A stretch of 53,171 nt of DNA, from contig JACDOL010000007.1 of NCBI GenBank assembly GCA_017656165.1, positions 1-53,171 on the forward strand, given 5' to 3'. Position 1 is the first letter of the stretch. Every line of letters starts with the position of its first letter. A model generated the notes under the pieces. It saw nothing but the letters and a program-made list of their open reading frames with translations. It did no database searches and had not been told where the DNA came from. This DNA is from Desulfotomaculum sp. GTDB lineage: Bacteria; Bacillota; Desulfotomaculia; Desulfotomaculales; Desulfohalotomaculaceae. The position numbers were made by a program, and so were the translations under genes. Positions 17,664 to 26,379 of this stretch are shown piece after piece.

Positions 17664-17687
17664 AATTATAATTTCCTGATTGTATAG

Positions 17688-17719
17688 AAATAAGAGGGCT
17701 TAGAACAGCCCTCTTATTT
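17688..17719 (-). terminator. Terminator after flxA, copy 1
   Basis: On the minus strand AAATAAGAGGGCT and AGCCCTCTTATTT form a perfect 13-bp stem with a 6-base loop. It begins 5 bases after the flxA stop and lies just outside the duplicated block; the other copy has no such hairpin. Confidence 0.8.
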
Positions 17720-17724
17720 AACCC

Positions 17725-18570
17725 TTAGTATTCATTAGGCAGCTTTTTCAGTTCGGCCAGGGTAAATACCGGGCCGTCCTTGCATACAAACTTGCTGCCT
17801 ATATTACAGCGTCCACACATTCCCAATCCGCACTTCATCCGCATTTCCAAGCTCATAATAATTTGTTCCGGGGTAAAGCCCAGCTCCTCCAGCACCGGTT
17901 GGGTAAATTTAATCATAACCGGGGGACCGCAGATAATGCACGCAGAATTCTCTGCGCTGGGGGCCACTTCTTTGGTCACCGCGGGAACAAAACCAGTGCG
18001 CCCTTCCCAGCCTTCCACCGGCCGGTCAATGGTGGTTATCATGTTGATGTCATCACGCTTCTCCCATTCCTTTATCTCATCTTTATACAGCAGTAAGCCG
18101 GGATTCCTAGCACCATATATCACTGTCAGTTCCCCGTAATCCCCACGGCGGGCTGGATCAAGCAGGTACTGGATGGTGGACCGCAGTGTTGTAAAGGCAA
18201 ATCCACCACCAATTATTACTATGTCTTTACCTTTTAAATCCTCCAGCGGGTACCAGTTGCCCAGCGGCCCCCGTACTCCTACTATGCTTCCTTCTTCCAA
18301 CAGGTGAAGGGCAGTGGACACTACACCCACCTTTGCCACTGAAAATTTCAATATCCCCGGTTCGTTAGGAGCTGAAGCTATACCAAAGGGGGCTTCACCC
18401 TTGCCGTATACCATTACTTCCGCAAACTGACCGGGCAGGTACTTGAATTTCTCTTCGTCTTCTTTGTTTACAAACTCCAGGGTAAAGGTATGGATCAGTT
18501 TGTCTTCTGTTTCCGTAAAGTTCTTTACCAGTCTCATCGGTATTGGTACATACGGGTTGTTATTGTTCAT
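17725..18570 (-). CDS. flxA: FlxA, NAD(P)H-oxidising FAD/[2Fe-2S] subunit (copy 1)
   Basis: 281 residues of the ferredoxin-NADP reductase superfamily (PyrK/AsrB-like). The FAD domain covers about 1-100, with GQFAEVMVYG. The NAD(P) domain covers about 105-225, with IIGGGFAFTTLRS and CIICGPPVM. A C-terminal [2Fe-2S] site uses Cys247, Cys252, Cys255 and Cys263. In the Flx-Hdr complex this subunit takes hydride from NAD(P)H and passes electrons to FlxB/C/D and HdrA. Last gene of the operon, 3 bases after flxB. It could also be read as a sulfite-reductase-type subunit, but context favours Flx. Confidence 0.9.
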   Translation of the reverse strand: MNNNNPYVPIPMRLVKNFTETEDKLIHTFTLEFVNKEDEEKFKYLPGQFAEVMVYGKGEAPFGIASAPNEPGILKFSVAKVGVVSTALHLLEEGSIVGVRGPLGNWYPLEDLKGKDIVIIGGGFAFTTLRSTIQYLLDPARRGDYGELTVIYGARNPGLLLYKDEIKEWEKRDDINMITTIDRPVEGWEGRTGFVPAVTKEVAPSAENSACIICGPPVMIKFTQPVLEELGFTPEQIIMSLEMRMKCGLGMCGRCNIGSKFVCKDGPVFTLAELKKLPNEY

Positions 18571-18573
18571 ACG

Positions 18574-19593
18574 CTAACTAACCTCGCTTCCGGTGTCCTG
18601 TGCTTTAATTTCCGCCAGTACTTGCCGGATGTCCAAGTTCACAGGGCAGTTTTTGATGCACCGGCCACAGCCTACACAGGCAGTAGCATTGTACCTCTCT
18701 ACAAAATATTTAAACTTGTGCATCAGACGCTGTCTCCAGCGCTCTTTGCCGCTGGGGCGCGGGTTGTGCCCGGAACCGTGCAGGGTAAACAGCGGGAACA
18801 TGCAGGAGTCCCAGTTCCTTACACGGCAGCCGTTCTTATCCTTGGCCTCGTCTGCTATGTCAAAACAGTGGCAGGTCGGGCACAGGTATGTGCATGCCGC
18901 ACATCCCAGGCATTTTTCATGCAGCCTGTCCCAGTAAGGGTGTTCGAACATACCGTCCAGTTTTTCTTTCAGACCGGTTATGTCCACCTCACTGGTTGCC
19001 TGAGCTTGTTTTTTAATTCCCTCAGCCTCAGCCTTCTCTTCTTCCCCGGCCTCCGGCAGGTTCAGCTTGGATAGAAATTCTTTCCCCTGGTCGGTCACTG
19101 CCTCTGCCAGGTATTTTTCTCCCAGGTCAATTAAAAGTACATCTGAACCATCTGTGTTAAAAGGTCCACCACCCACCGAAGTGCAGAAGCAGGTGCTCTC
19201 AGGTTCACTGCATCCCAGGCTTACTATGATGGTGTTTTTCCGCCGGGTGGTGTAGTACACGTCTTCATACTGGTCATTATGAAATACGTTGTCTAACAGT
19301 ATCATTGATTTAGCATCGCAGGGACGTATACCAAAAGCCACTGTCTTGGTTTTATCAATCTTGTCCTCCATCCTTAACCCTTCGTCACTCAACTGGTAGC
19401 TGAATAACTCCTCGGATTGAGGGAAAAGGATTTCTTTTGCTGGCTTCTTGGTTGCAGCTCCCAGTGCGGCCTCAGCACCCTCTTCTATTACTTCTAAAAG
19501 TACGTTCCCGTCCTTTTCTACAGGTGCATAGACCCGGTATTCTTTTGCCAGGTTTTCCAGCAGTCCGGCTATTTCCCTCTTATTGATGATCAA
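18574..19593 (-). CDS. flxB: FlxB, 4Fe-4S electron-transfer subunit (copy 1)
   Basis: 339 residues resembling the AsrA/hydrogenase B-type ferredoxin subunits. Two [4Fe-4S] motifs are visible: Cys228, 231, 234 and 238, and Cys306, 309, 312 and 316. Further cysteines (CHC after the first motif, CFC around 136-138) may bind additional centres. The start codon is TTG, with GAGGTG 7 bases upstream; no in-frame ATG is better placed. It sits between flxC and flxA with gaps of 11 and 3 bases. It should relay electrons from FlxA. Confidence 0.88.
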   Translation of the reverse strand: MIINKREIAGLLENLAKEYRVYAPVEKDGNVLLEVIEEGAEAALGAATKKPAKEILFPQSEELFSYQLSDEGLRMEDKIDKTKTVAFGIRPCDAKSMILLDNVFHNDQYEDVYYTTRRKNTIIVSLGCSEPESTCFCTSVGGGPFNTDGSDVLLIDLGEKYLAEAVTDQGKEFLSKLNLPEAGEEEKAEAEGIKKQAQATSEVDITGLKEKLDGMFEHPYWDRLHEKCLGCAACTYLCPTCHCFDIADEAKDKNGCRVRNWDSCMFPLFTLHGSGHNPRPSGKERWRQRLMHKFKYFVERYNATACVGCGRCIKNCPVNLDIRQVLAEIKAQDTGSEVS

Positions 19594-19604
19594 CCTTTTT
19601 CACC

Positions 19605-20558
19605 TCATTCCTTCATCAAGAACGGTTGTGGATCGTCTGTATTAAAATCGTTTAATACCGGCTTATCATTGGGATTTAAGCCTGCCTCGTAGTCAAACAT
19701 TTCTTTAACGTCTTTTACTCCCTTGCGGGTTAACAGGGACAGTTTGATTCCCATGGGGCAGGCCCTCTCACAGGCACCACAGTCAGCACAGCGCCCCAGC
19801 TGGTGGAATACCCGTACCCCCTGGAAAATCAGGTTGTCTTTAACGCTGTAAGCACGCTTGCTTATCCACTGGGGAGTAGAACTGTCCACAAAACATGTCT
19901 CACAATAGCACATCGGGCAGGCATTACGGCAGGCGTAGCACCGTATGCATTTTGACATTTCTTTTGCTAAAAACTCTGCCCGTTCTTCAGCACCCAGTGC
20001 TTCAAATTCTTCTATTTCTTTAAAGTTTGCTTCCCTGGCAGGCACTTCCTCGCCCACCAGCTCGTCATATATTGCCGGGTTGCCGTATGCACAGCGGGCA
20101 CAAGTGTCGTAAAGCAGTTCTTCTTTCTTGACTTTTTCTTCAAAGCCTTTGCCTCTCAGCACCACTTCTTCACCTTTTACTTCTGCCTCTAAAATTTCTT
20201 TACCTCCAACCAGCTCCCCGGCCTTCTGCCGGTCTATCATTCCCCGGCAGGGCACTCCAATAATGTACAGCTTCTCGCGATCAATTTGGTTTTCTTTCAT
20301 CAGCGCCACTATTGAGCGCACGTCACAACCCTTGGCTACCACCGCCACCTTTTCTTCCCGGTTCCTCAGGTAATTAGCCAGGTTGTTTTCACAATACTCG
20401 TCCCAAACCAGCCTTTCTGCTTCTTCTGCTGTCCTGGCAAAGTAAGGTGTGCTGCGGAGAGGCAGGCTTCCCTTGGCAAAACCCACCACCAGGTCCACTT
20501 TCTTTTCTTCCAGTAATTTTTTGGCGGTGTCTTTTATTACATTAGTTATATTTTGCAT
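19605..20558 (-). CDS. flxC: FlxC, 4Fe-4S subunit (copy 1)
   Basis: 317 residues. The N-terminal half resembles the FrhB/FdhB-like coenzyme F420 hydrogenase beta family (AVVAKGCDVRSIVALMKENQ). Two C-terminal [4Fe-4S] motifs use Cys204, 207, 210 and 214, and Cys257, 260, 263 and 267. Between them lie extra cysteines in MCYCETC, and upstream a CARC pair. It begins 10 bases after flxD, and its SD (GAGGTG) overlaps the flxD stop codon. Role: electron relay inside the Flx module. Confidence 0.88.
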   Translation of the reverse strand: MQNITNVIKDTAKKLLEEKKVDLVVGFAKGSLPLRSTPYFARTAEEAERLVWDEYCENNLANYLRNREEKVAVVAKGCDVRSIVALMKENQIDREKLYIIGVPCRGMIDRQKAGELVGGKEILEAEVKGEEVVLRGKGFEEKVKKEELLYDTCARCAYGNPAIYDELVGEEVPAREANFKEIEEFEALGAEERAEFLAKEMSKCIRCYACRNACPMCYCETCFVDSSTPQWISKRAYSVKDNLIFQGVRVFHQLGRCADCGACERACPMGIKLSLLTRKGVKDVKEMFDYEAGLNPNDKPVLNDFNTDDPQPFLMKE

Positions 20559-20568
20559 CCGCTACACC

Positions 20569-20988
20569 TCAATCCGCTTTTTTAAATACCCCTTTGGGGG
20601 GACCTAGTTTTTTCACTCTTTCACTTACCTTGGTTGCTACATCGGCAAACCTAGCACCTTCAGCTGCTGATACCCAGGTGAAGTTCACCCGGTCTTCTTC
20701 TACTCCCATGTAGTTTAGAAGGCTTTTCAGCAGGGCAAACTTCCTGCGGGCTACGTAATTGCCACTAACATAGTGGCAGTCGCCGGGGTGTCACCCAGAG
20801 GTAAGTATTCCATCAGCACCGTTTCTTAAAGCTGAAAAGATGAATAACGGGTTTATCCTTCCAGAGCACGGTACTCTCACAACGCGGAGGTTGGTCGGGT
20901 ATTGGAGCCTTCCAATACCCGCCAGGTCCGCGCCAGCATAACTACACCAGTTGCATAGAAACGCCGCGATCTTTGGTTCGTATGCCAT
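20569..20988 (-). CDS. flxD: FlxD/MvhD selenoprotein with Sec encoded by TGA at codon 66 (copy 1)
   Basis: The frame starts at ATG 20988 (AGGAGGT upstream) and meets TGA at 20793-20791. Read through, it gives a full-length MvhD-like protein of 139 residues ending in TGA at 20571-20569. The TGA falls in the conserved G-x-HPGDCHY motif where relatives have Cys, so it should be selenocysteine (Sec66). Other cysteines are 12, 15, 41 and 71. MvhD carries a [2Fe-2S] cluster and connects the electron donor to HdrA. A hairpin at 20760-20778 lies about 20 nt after the TGA, as a bacterial SECIS must. Without Sec insertion only 65 residues would be made. Confidence 0.88.
20760..20778 (-). promoter_or_regulatory. 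Candidate bacterial SECIS element in flxD (copy 1)
   Basis: On the minus strand TGCCACTA and TAGTGGCA form a perfect 8-bp stem around TGT. The loop begins 20 bases after the in-frame TGA, within the range known for bacterial SECIS elements, and contains the G expected in the apical loop. The sequence also codes for protein, so pairing is additional to the codon constraint. Confidence 0.7.
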
Positions 20989-21004
20989 ATGCTAACCTCC
21001 TGTC

Positions 21005-24000
21005 TTAAAGCGCACTCAGCATGGCCATTATTTGCTCGTCGGTGCAACCTTTTACGTTAATGGCTCCGCACCGGCAGGATGATGCACATGCACCGCATCC
21101 CTTACACAGAGCTTCGTTGACCACAGCCGCTTTTTCTTCCGGGTCTACTTTTATCGCTTTAGCCGGACACACAGCTTCACAGGTTCCGCAGGCCGCGCAT
21201 TTCTTCTTGTCTACCACTGCGCTCTTGCCTTCAACTGTGATATGTTCCTTGGCCAGCACCGTTGACGCACGGCCCGCCGCTGCCTTGGCCTGGGCAATGT
21301 TCTCTTCCAGGTTCTTGGGCCCATGAGCCAGACCGCACATGAATACACCTTCGGTGCTGAAGTCCACTGGACGCAGTTTTAAGTGGGCTTCCAGGAAAAA
21401 TTTATCCTCGTTTAACGGTACTTTGAAGAACTTGGACAGTTTTTCGTTGTTTTCTACCGGCGGTACTATGGCCGATGCCAGGCCGACAGTGTCAGTGTAT
21501 ATTTCCACTTTCTCGCCCAACACGTGGTCGGTTACCGTCACTTTTAAACCGCTGCCGGCGTTTTCTACTACCGGTTTGTTGTCTGTACTGTACCGGATGA
21601 AGATTACGCCCTTCTGGCGGGCTTCAGTGTACAGGTCCTCGTAAAAACCGTAAGTCCTTATGTCCCGGTACAGAATGTATACTTGGGCTTCCGGCCGGCG
21701 CTCCTTAATCTTTAAGGCCAGTTTAATGGACTTGGTACAGCAAATTCGGCTGCAGTACGGCCGTTCTTTATCCCGGGAGCCAACACACTGGATCAGGACA
21801 ACGTTGTTTACTTTGTCCAGGTTGCCCTGTACTATTTCGTTTTCCAGTTCCAGCAGCGTTTTTACCCGGTGGTTCTCCCCGTACAGGTATTCATTGGGCT
21901 TGTATTCTTCTGCACCGGTGGCTATTATGGTTACACCGTGCTGTATTTCTTCTCCACCAGACAGCCTGGTGGTGAAGTTCCCTACAAATCCATGCACTTC
22001 CGCCACTTCTTGGCCGGTGTACACTTTTATCTTCTCGTTTGCTTTTACCTGTTCAATCAGTTCTTTAAGCCAGGCCTGTACTTCTTCTCCTTTTAACCCG
22101 TAGTGCAGGCGGCGGGCTAAGCCTCCCAGTTCCTCTTCTTTTTCCACCAGGTATACCTGGTAGCCTTGGGCTGCCAGGTTCAGGGCATTGGTCATCCCAG
22201 CTGCACCGCCACCTATTACCAGCACATCATGGTTCATTTCCAGTTTTACTGGATTTACCGGCTGGGCCAGGGCTACCTTGTTTACTGCCATCTTAACAAG
22301 GTCTTTGGCTTTCTCGGTGGCTTTCTCAGGCTCGTTCATGTGTACCCAGGAACACTGGTCCCGGATATTGGTCAGTTCAAACAGGTGCGGGTTTAATCCT
22401 GCTTCTTTTAGTGTCTCCTGGAACATTGGCTCGTGGGTACGTGGGCTGCAGGATGCCACTACCACCCTGTTCAGGTTGTATTCTTTAATGGCCTCTTTAA
22501 TTTGAGCTGCAGAGTCCTGGGAGCAGGCATACATCTTGTCTGTGGCCAGCACTACTCCCGGCAGATCCCTGGCGTATTCTACAACACTCTTCACGTCTAC
22601 TACGCCGCCAATGTTGATACCGCAGTGACATACAAATACGCCTGTCCGGATAATTTCCCCGGTCACATCTTTTTCAGCCGGATATTCTTTTGCTTTGGTC
22701 AGGGTCCCTTTGGCTTCTGCCAGCAGTGCCTGGGCTTCCCCTGCCGCAGCACTGGCCTGCATTACTGTCTCCGGTATGTCCCGCGGCCCGGAAAAGGCTC
22801 CTGCCACATAAATACCCGACTTGTTGGTGTTTACCCCGCTTAAAGGCGCTGCCTCACAGAAGTTGTACTTGTTCAGTTCCAGTCCCAGCTTCTTCGCCAG
22901 TTCCACCGCCTCGCCCCTGGGCTCTAAGCCCACGGACAGTACTACCATGTCAAATTCTTCATAGCAGATGCTGCCGTCTTCCTGGGCATAGCGTATCTTT
23001 ACTGCCCCGCCTTCTCCTTCTCTTACTTCGTATACCCGGTTCCTGATGAATCTTACACCGTGTTCATCCTGGGCCCGGTTGTAGTATTTTTCAAATTCTT
23101 TACCGTAGGTCCGCATATCCATAAAGAATATGGCGGTGTCCAGTTCCTCTTCGCTGTGCTCTTTTGCTATTACCGCTTCCTTGATCGCATACATGCAGCA
23201 CACCGATGAGCAGTACCCGTGATCGTTTTTGCAGTTCCGGGAACCTACACACTGGATCCACGCTATCTTCTTCGGTTCTTTCTGATCCGATGGGCGTATT
23301 AAATGCCCACCAAAGGGACCGGAAGCAGATAGTATCCTCTCAAATTCCAAACTGGTTACCACATTGGGCACCCTGCCGTACCCGTAATATTCCAGCTTGG
23401 AAGCATCATAGGCGTCAAAACCAGGCATCAGGATAACTGCTCCTACTTCTATCTCGTTAATCTCGTCTTCCATTTCGTGGTTGATTGCTCCGGCTTGACA
23501 AACTTTCAAGCATTTACCGCAGGCCTTGGGATTTTTAAATTTTAAACATTTTTCCTTATCAATGGCATACGCATTGGGAAAAGCCTGGGCATACTGCTTG
23601 TAGATCGCCTTCCGTTTGCTTAAGCCCTGGTTAAATTCATCGTCCACTTTAACAGGACATTCTTCTGCACAGGACCCGCAGCCGGTACACTTGGTTGGAT
23701 CCACATAACGGGCCCGCGTTTTTATTGTCGCCTTGTAATTCCCCGGTTCCCCTTTTAGATCCACCAGCTCGCTGTTGGTCATTACATTGATGTTTAAGTG
23801 CCGGCCGCAGTCAACCAGTTTTGGAGACAATATACACATGGAGCAGTCATTGGTGGGAAAGGTTTTATCCAGCGCCGGCATTACCCCGCCTATGGCCGGG
23901 CTGCTCTCCACCAGGTGTACATAATATCCTGATTCTGCCAGGTCCAACGATGCCTGTATACCTGCTATACCAGCTCCTACTACCAGTACGCTTCCTACTT

Positions 24001-24013
24001 TCTTTGTACTCAT
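21005..24013 (-). CDS. hdrA: HdrA, large double-FAD iron-sulfur subunit (copy 1)
   Basis: 1002 residues, an extended HdrA with two FAD modules: GAGIAG at 13-18 and GGGAAG at 601-606. Cysteines 57, 60 and 69 form the N-terminal HdrA motif. [4Fe-4S] motifs sit at 109-119 and 156-172, and a 2x[4Fe-4S] ferredoxin domain at 939-949 and 970-980. HdrA is the known flavin bifurcation site in heterodisulfide reductase complexes. This copy has only a weak upstream SD (GAGGA, 15 bases away) and is preceded by a three-codon frame, ATG CAC ATA TGA, that overlaps its ATG. Confidence 0.95.
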   Translation of the reverse strand: MSTKKVGSVLVVGAGIAGIQASLDLAESGYYVHLVESSPAIGGVMPALDKTFPTNDCSMCILSPKLVDCGRHLNINVMTNSELVDLKGEPGNYKATIKTRARYVDPTKCTGCGSCAEECPVKVDDEFNQGLSKRKAIYKQYAQAFPNAYAIDKEKCLKFKNPKACGKCLKVCQAGAINHEMEDEINEIEVGAVILMPGFDAYDASKLEYYGYGRVPNVVTSLEFERILSASGPFGGHLIRPSDQKEPKKIAWIQCVGSRNCKNDHGYCSSVCCMYAIKEAVIAKEHSEEELDTAIFFMDMRTYGKEFEKYYNRAQDEHGVRFIRNRVYEVREGEGGAVKIRYAQEDGSICYEEFDMVVLSVGLEPRGEAVELAKKLGLELNKYNFCEAAPLSGVNTNKSGIYVAGAFSGPRDIPETVMQASAAAGEAQALLAEAKGTLTKAKEYPAEKDVTGEIIRTGVFVCHCGINIGGVVDVKSVVEYARDLPGVVLATDKMYACSQDSAAQIKEAIKEYNLNRVVVASCSPRTHEPMFQETLKEAGLNPHLFELTNIRDQCSWVHMNEPEKATEKAKDLVKMAVNKVALAQPVNPVKLEMNHDVLVIGGGAAGMTNALNLAAQGYQVYLVEKEEELGGLARRLHYGLKGEEVQAWLKELIEQVKANEKIKVYTGQEVAEVHGFVGNFTTRLSGGEEIQHGVTIIATGAEEYKPNEYLYGENHRVKTLLELENEIVQGNLDKVNNVVLIQCVGSRDKERPYCSRICCTKSIKLALKIKERRPEAQVYILYRDIRTYGFYEDLYTEARQKGVIFIRYSTDNKPVVENAGSGLKVTVTDHVLGEKVEIYTDTVGLASAIVPPVENNEKLSKFFKVPLNEDKFFLEAHLKLRPVDFSTEGVFMCGLAHGPKNLEENIAQAKAAAGRASTVLAKEHITVEGKSAVVDKKKCAACGTCEAVCPAKAIKVDPEEKAAVVNEALCKGCGACASSCRCGAINVKGCTDEQIMAMLSAL

Positions 24014-24101
24014 ATGTGCATCACAACCGTCCTCTCGTTTTTTAGTATAACTAGAACGGGTAAGCCCTCTATCCCATCACAGCAGGACAAGCGGCTAGTA
24101 C

Positions 24102-24134
24102 TGCAAGCCGTGAACCACTGGTTCACGGCTTGCA
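24102..24134 (-). terminator. Perfect 16-bp hairpin between the HdrD-like gene and hdrA copy 1
   Basis: TGCAAGCCGTGAACCA and TGGTTCACGGCTTGCA are perfect complements separated by one base. On the minus strand no T-run follows, so it may be a processing or stability hairpin rather than a full terminator; on the plus strand TTTAAAT follows. The remaining sequence of the 24014-24194 gap shows no gene. Confidence 0.55.
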
Positions 24135-24194
24135 TTTAAATATTAAGTATTATAATGTTTCCAGGTTTATGCTGCCGCGCTATGCATGCAGCAC

Positions 24195-25442
24195 TTATTC
24201 TTCAGCATCCTCTTTCTTTCCTTTATAACCGGCACACTTTTCAATCACCAGGGCATTGGCCACCAGCGGAGAAATGTGGGTCATATTTTTCTTCATCCCA
24301 AAGTATTCTTTGTTGATGTCTGTAAACTGGTCCATGCAGTTGTGGCATGGTATAGCTACTACTTCTGCTCCCACAGCTTCTATCTGTTCGGCTTTGCGTT
24401 TACCCTTTTTAATCCGCTGTTCCTTGTATTCCGGCATAGCCAAAGCCCCGCCGCCAGCGCCACAGCAGTAGTTGTATTTTTTATTAGGATTCATATCTCG
24501 GAAGTCTTCACAAATACTTTCCATTACGAAGCGGTGAGCCTCATATACTCCTTCCTTACGCACCAGGTTGCAGGGATCATGAACAGTGGCTGGCTCTGGG
24601 TTCTTGGTTTTATCAACCACAATTTTTCCTTCTTTAATCCAGTCAGCATAAACTTCCACTACACTTCTGATGGGAAACTCCGGTCCATCCCAAAATGTCT
24701 TGTAACCCCAGCGAACTGACCTGAAAGCATGACCGCACTCGGTAACTACCAGTGACTTGGCTTTTAAGCGTACAGTTTCTTCCAGCATAGGTTTAGTTAT
24801 AGTCCAGAAATCATGGTTATTGCCGGTAAACAGGGCCAGGTTAGTTGCATCCCACTTCCGGCTGCTTAATGTAAAATTAGCACCGGCATAGTAGAATACC
24901 TTTAAAATTTCCTGCAGTTCATGGGGATAGTATTTAATTTCCCGGGCGTTCATACCAAACAGAAAGTCCGCATTTTCAACATCAATAGGTATCCTGTAAT
25001 TAGGGTCTCCCAGTTCTTCCTGCAGTTCTTCTTCAATCCATTCCAGGGTTTCTTCATAGTCTTCCTGGCTAACATTCATCTGGTTGCCAGATGTGATGGT
25101 TTCATCCACCACTTTCTGCATAAAACCAGGCAGCGGCAGGCCAAACTGGCCGCGGATTGTCCTGGTTAATGCAGCAATATTTACACCCATAGGGCATTCC
25201 ACAGTACAGCGCTCACACATGGTACAGTACCATACAAAGGGGTCATTCAGCACTTCATCTCTCAGTCCCAGCACAACTTTACGCAGAAACTTGCGGGGGT
25301 CATTATTGGGGTGCACGTCAGAATATACACAGCCGGCAGTGCACATCCCACAGGTAAGGCATTTCTTTAAATCTACATCTTTTAGTTTGCTTGCCACTTC
25401 ATCAGTAAAGGTAGGGTCAAATTTCGCAGCATTAATAGCCAT
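24195..25442 (-). CDS. HdrD/DsrK-like iron-sulfur protein with CCG domain
   Basis: 415 residues. Two N-terminal [4Fe-4S] motifs use Cys28, 31, 34 and 38, and Cys73, 76, 79 and 83. The C-terminal cysteine-rich (CCG) region has HDPCNL, CCGAGGG and CHNCMDQ, the type that binds the noncubane cluster reducing disulfides in HdrB/HdrD. It combines HdrC-like and HdrB-like parts, as in HdrD or DsrK. GGGAGG lies 7 bases before the ATG. It is a single-copy gene placed exactly between two identical hdrA-flx blocks, so it is a candidate partner of both. Its physiological substrate is not evident. Confidence 0.85.
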   Translation of the reverse strand: MAINAAKFDPTFTDEVASKLKDVDLKKCLTCGMCTAGCVYSDVHPNNDPRKFLRKVVLGLRDEVLNDPFVWYCTMCERCTVECPMGVNIAALTRTIRGQFGLPLPGFMQKVVDETITSGNQMNVSQEDYEETLEWIEEELQEELGDPNYRIPIDVENADFLFGMNAREIKYYPHELQEILKVFYYAGANFTLSSRKWDATNLALFTGNNHDFWTITKPMLEETVRLKAKSLVVTECGHAFRSVRWGYKTFWDGPEFPIRSVVEVYADWIKEGKIVVDKTKNPEPATVHDPCNLVRKEGVYEAHRFVMESICEDFRDMNPNKKYNYCCGAGGGALAMPEYKEQRIKKGKRKAEQIEAVGAEVVAIPCHNCMDQFTDINKEYFGMKKNMTHISPLVANALVIEKCAGYKGKKEDAEE

Positions 25443-25530
25443 TGTTTTTCCTCCCTTTTAGCCTGCATTACGCCTTGGATTGTCTCCGCCCCGGACAACC
25501 CAATTATTTAAGGCTGTAAATTAATAACCC

Positions 25531-26376
25531 TTAGTATTCATTAGGCAGCTTTTTCAGTTCGGCCAGGGTAAATACCGGGCCGTCCTTGCATACAAACTTG
25601 CTGCCTATATTACAGCGTCCACACATTCCCAATCCGCACTTCATCCGCATTTCCAAGCTCATAATAATTTGTTCCGGGGTAAAGCCCAGCTCCTCCAGCA
25701 CCGGTTGGGTAAATTTAATCATAACCGGGGGACCGCAGATAATGCACGCAGAATTCTCTGCGCTGGGGGCCACTTCTTTGGTCACCGCGGGAACAAAACC
25801 AGTGCGCCCTTCCCAGCCTTCCACCGGCCGGTCAATGGTGGTTATCATGTTGATGTCATCACGCTTCTCCCATTCCTTTATCTCATCTTTATACAGCAGT
25901 AAGCCGGGATTCCTAGCACCATATATCACTGTCAGTTCCCCGTAATCCCCACGGCGGGCTGGATCAAGCAGGTACTGGATGGTGGACCGCAGTGTTGTAA
26001 AGGCAAATCCACCACCAATTATTACTATGTCTTTACCTTTTAAATCCTCCAGCGGGTACCAGTTGCCCAGCGGCCCCCGTACTCCTACTATGCTTCCTTC
26101 TTCCAACAGGTGAAGGGCAGTGGACACTACACCCACCTTTGCCACTGAAAATTTCAATATCCCCGGTTCGTTAGGAGCTGAAGCTATACCAAAGGGGGCT
26201 TCACCCTTGCCGTATACCATTACTTCCGCAAACTGACCGGGCAGGTACTTGAATTTCTCTTCGTCTTCTTTGTTTACAAACTCCAGGGTAAAGGTATGGA
26301 TCAGTTTGTCTTCTGTTTCCGTAAAGTTCTTTACCAGTCTCATCGGTATTGGTACATACGGGTTGTTATTGTTCAT
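25531..26376 (-). CDS. flxA: FlxA, NAD(P)H-oxidising FAD/[2Fe-2S] subunit (copy 2)
   Basis: Same 281-residue protein as the gene at 17725-18570, with the FAD and NAD(P) folds and the Cys247/252/255/263 cluster site. The difference is downstream: after the stop there is no hairpin, and the HdrD-like gene begins 88 bases later. This copy is therefore probably cotranscribed with that gene. Confidence 0.9.
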   Translation of the reverse strand: MNNNNPYVPIPMRLVKNFTETEDKLIHTFTLEFVNKEDEEKFKYLPGQFAEVMVYGKGEAPFGIASAPNEPGILKFSVAKVGVVSTALHLLEEGSIVGVRGPLGNWYPLEDLKGKDIVIIGGGFAFTTLRSTIQYLLDPARRGDYGELTVIYGARNPGLLLYKDEIKEWEKRDDINMITTIDRPVEGWEGRTGFVPAVTKEVAPSAENSACIICGPPVMIKFTQPVLEELGFTPEQIIMSLEMRMKCGLGMCGRCNIGSKFVCKDGPVFTLAELKKLPNEY

Positions 26377-26379
26377 ACG

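Larger units (their letters stand above)
17719..24014. repeat. 6.3-kb direct repeat, copy 1 (hdrA-flxDCBA)
   Basis: The segment recurs at 25525-31820 with a constant offset of 7806. All five proteins are identical in the two copies, and so are the incidental reading frames on the other strand, which implies essentially 100% nucleotide identity. Identity stops one base upstream of the hdrA ATG and six bases after the flxA stop. I compared the edges and several stretches base by base, not every position. Confidence 0.95.

Noticed and set aside
20791-20988. Treating flxD as a truncated 65-residue gene or pseudogene
   Set aside because: The frame after TGA stays open for 73 codons of family-like sequence, both copies keep it, and the TGA falls on a known Cys/Sec position with a hairpin after it.
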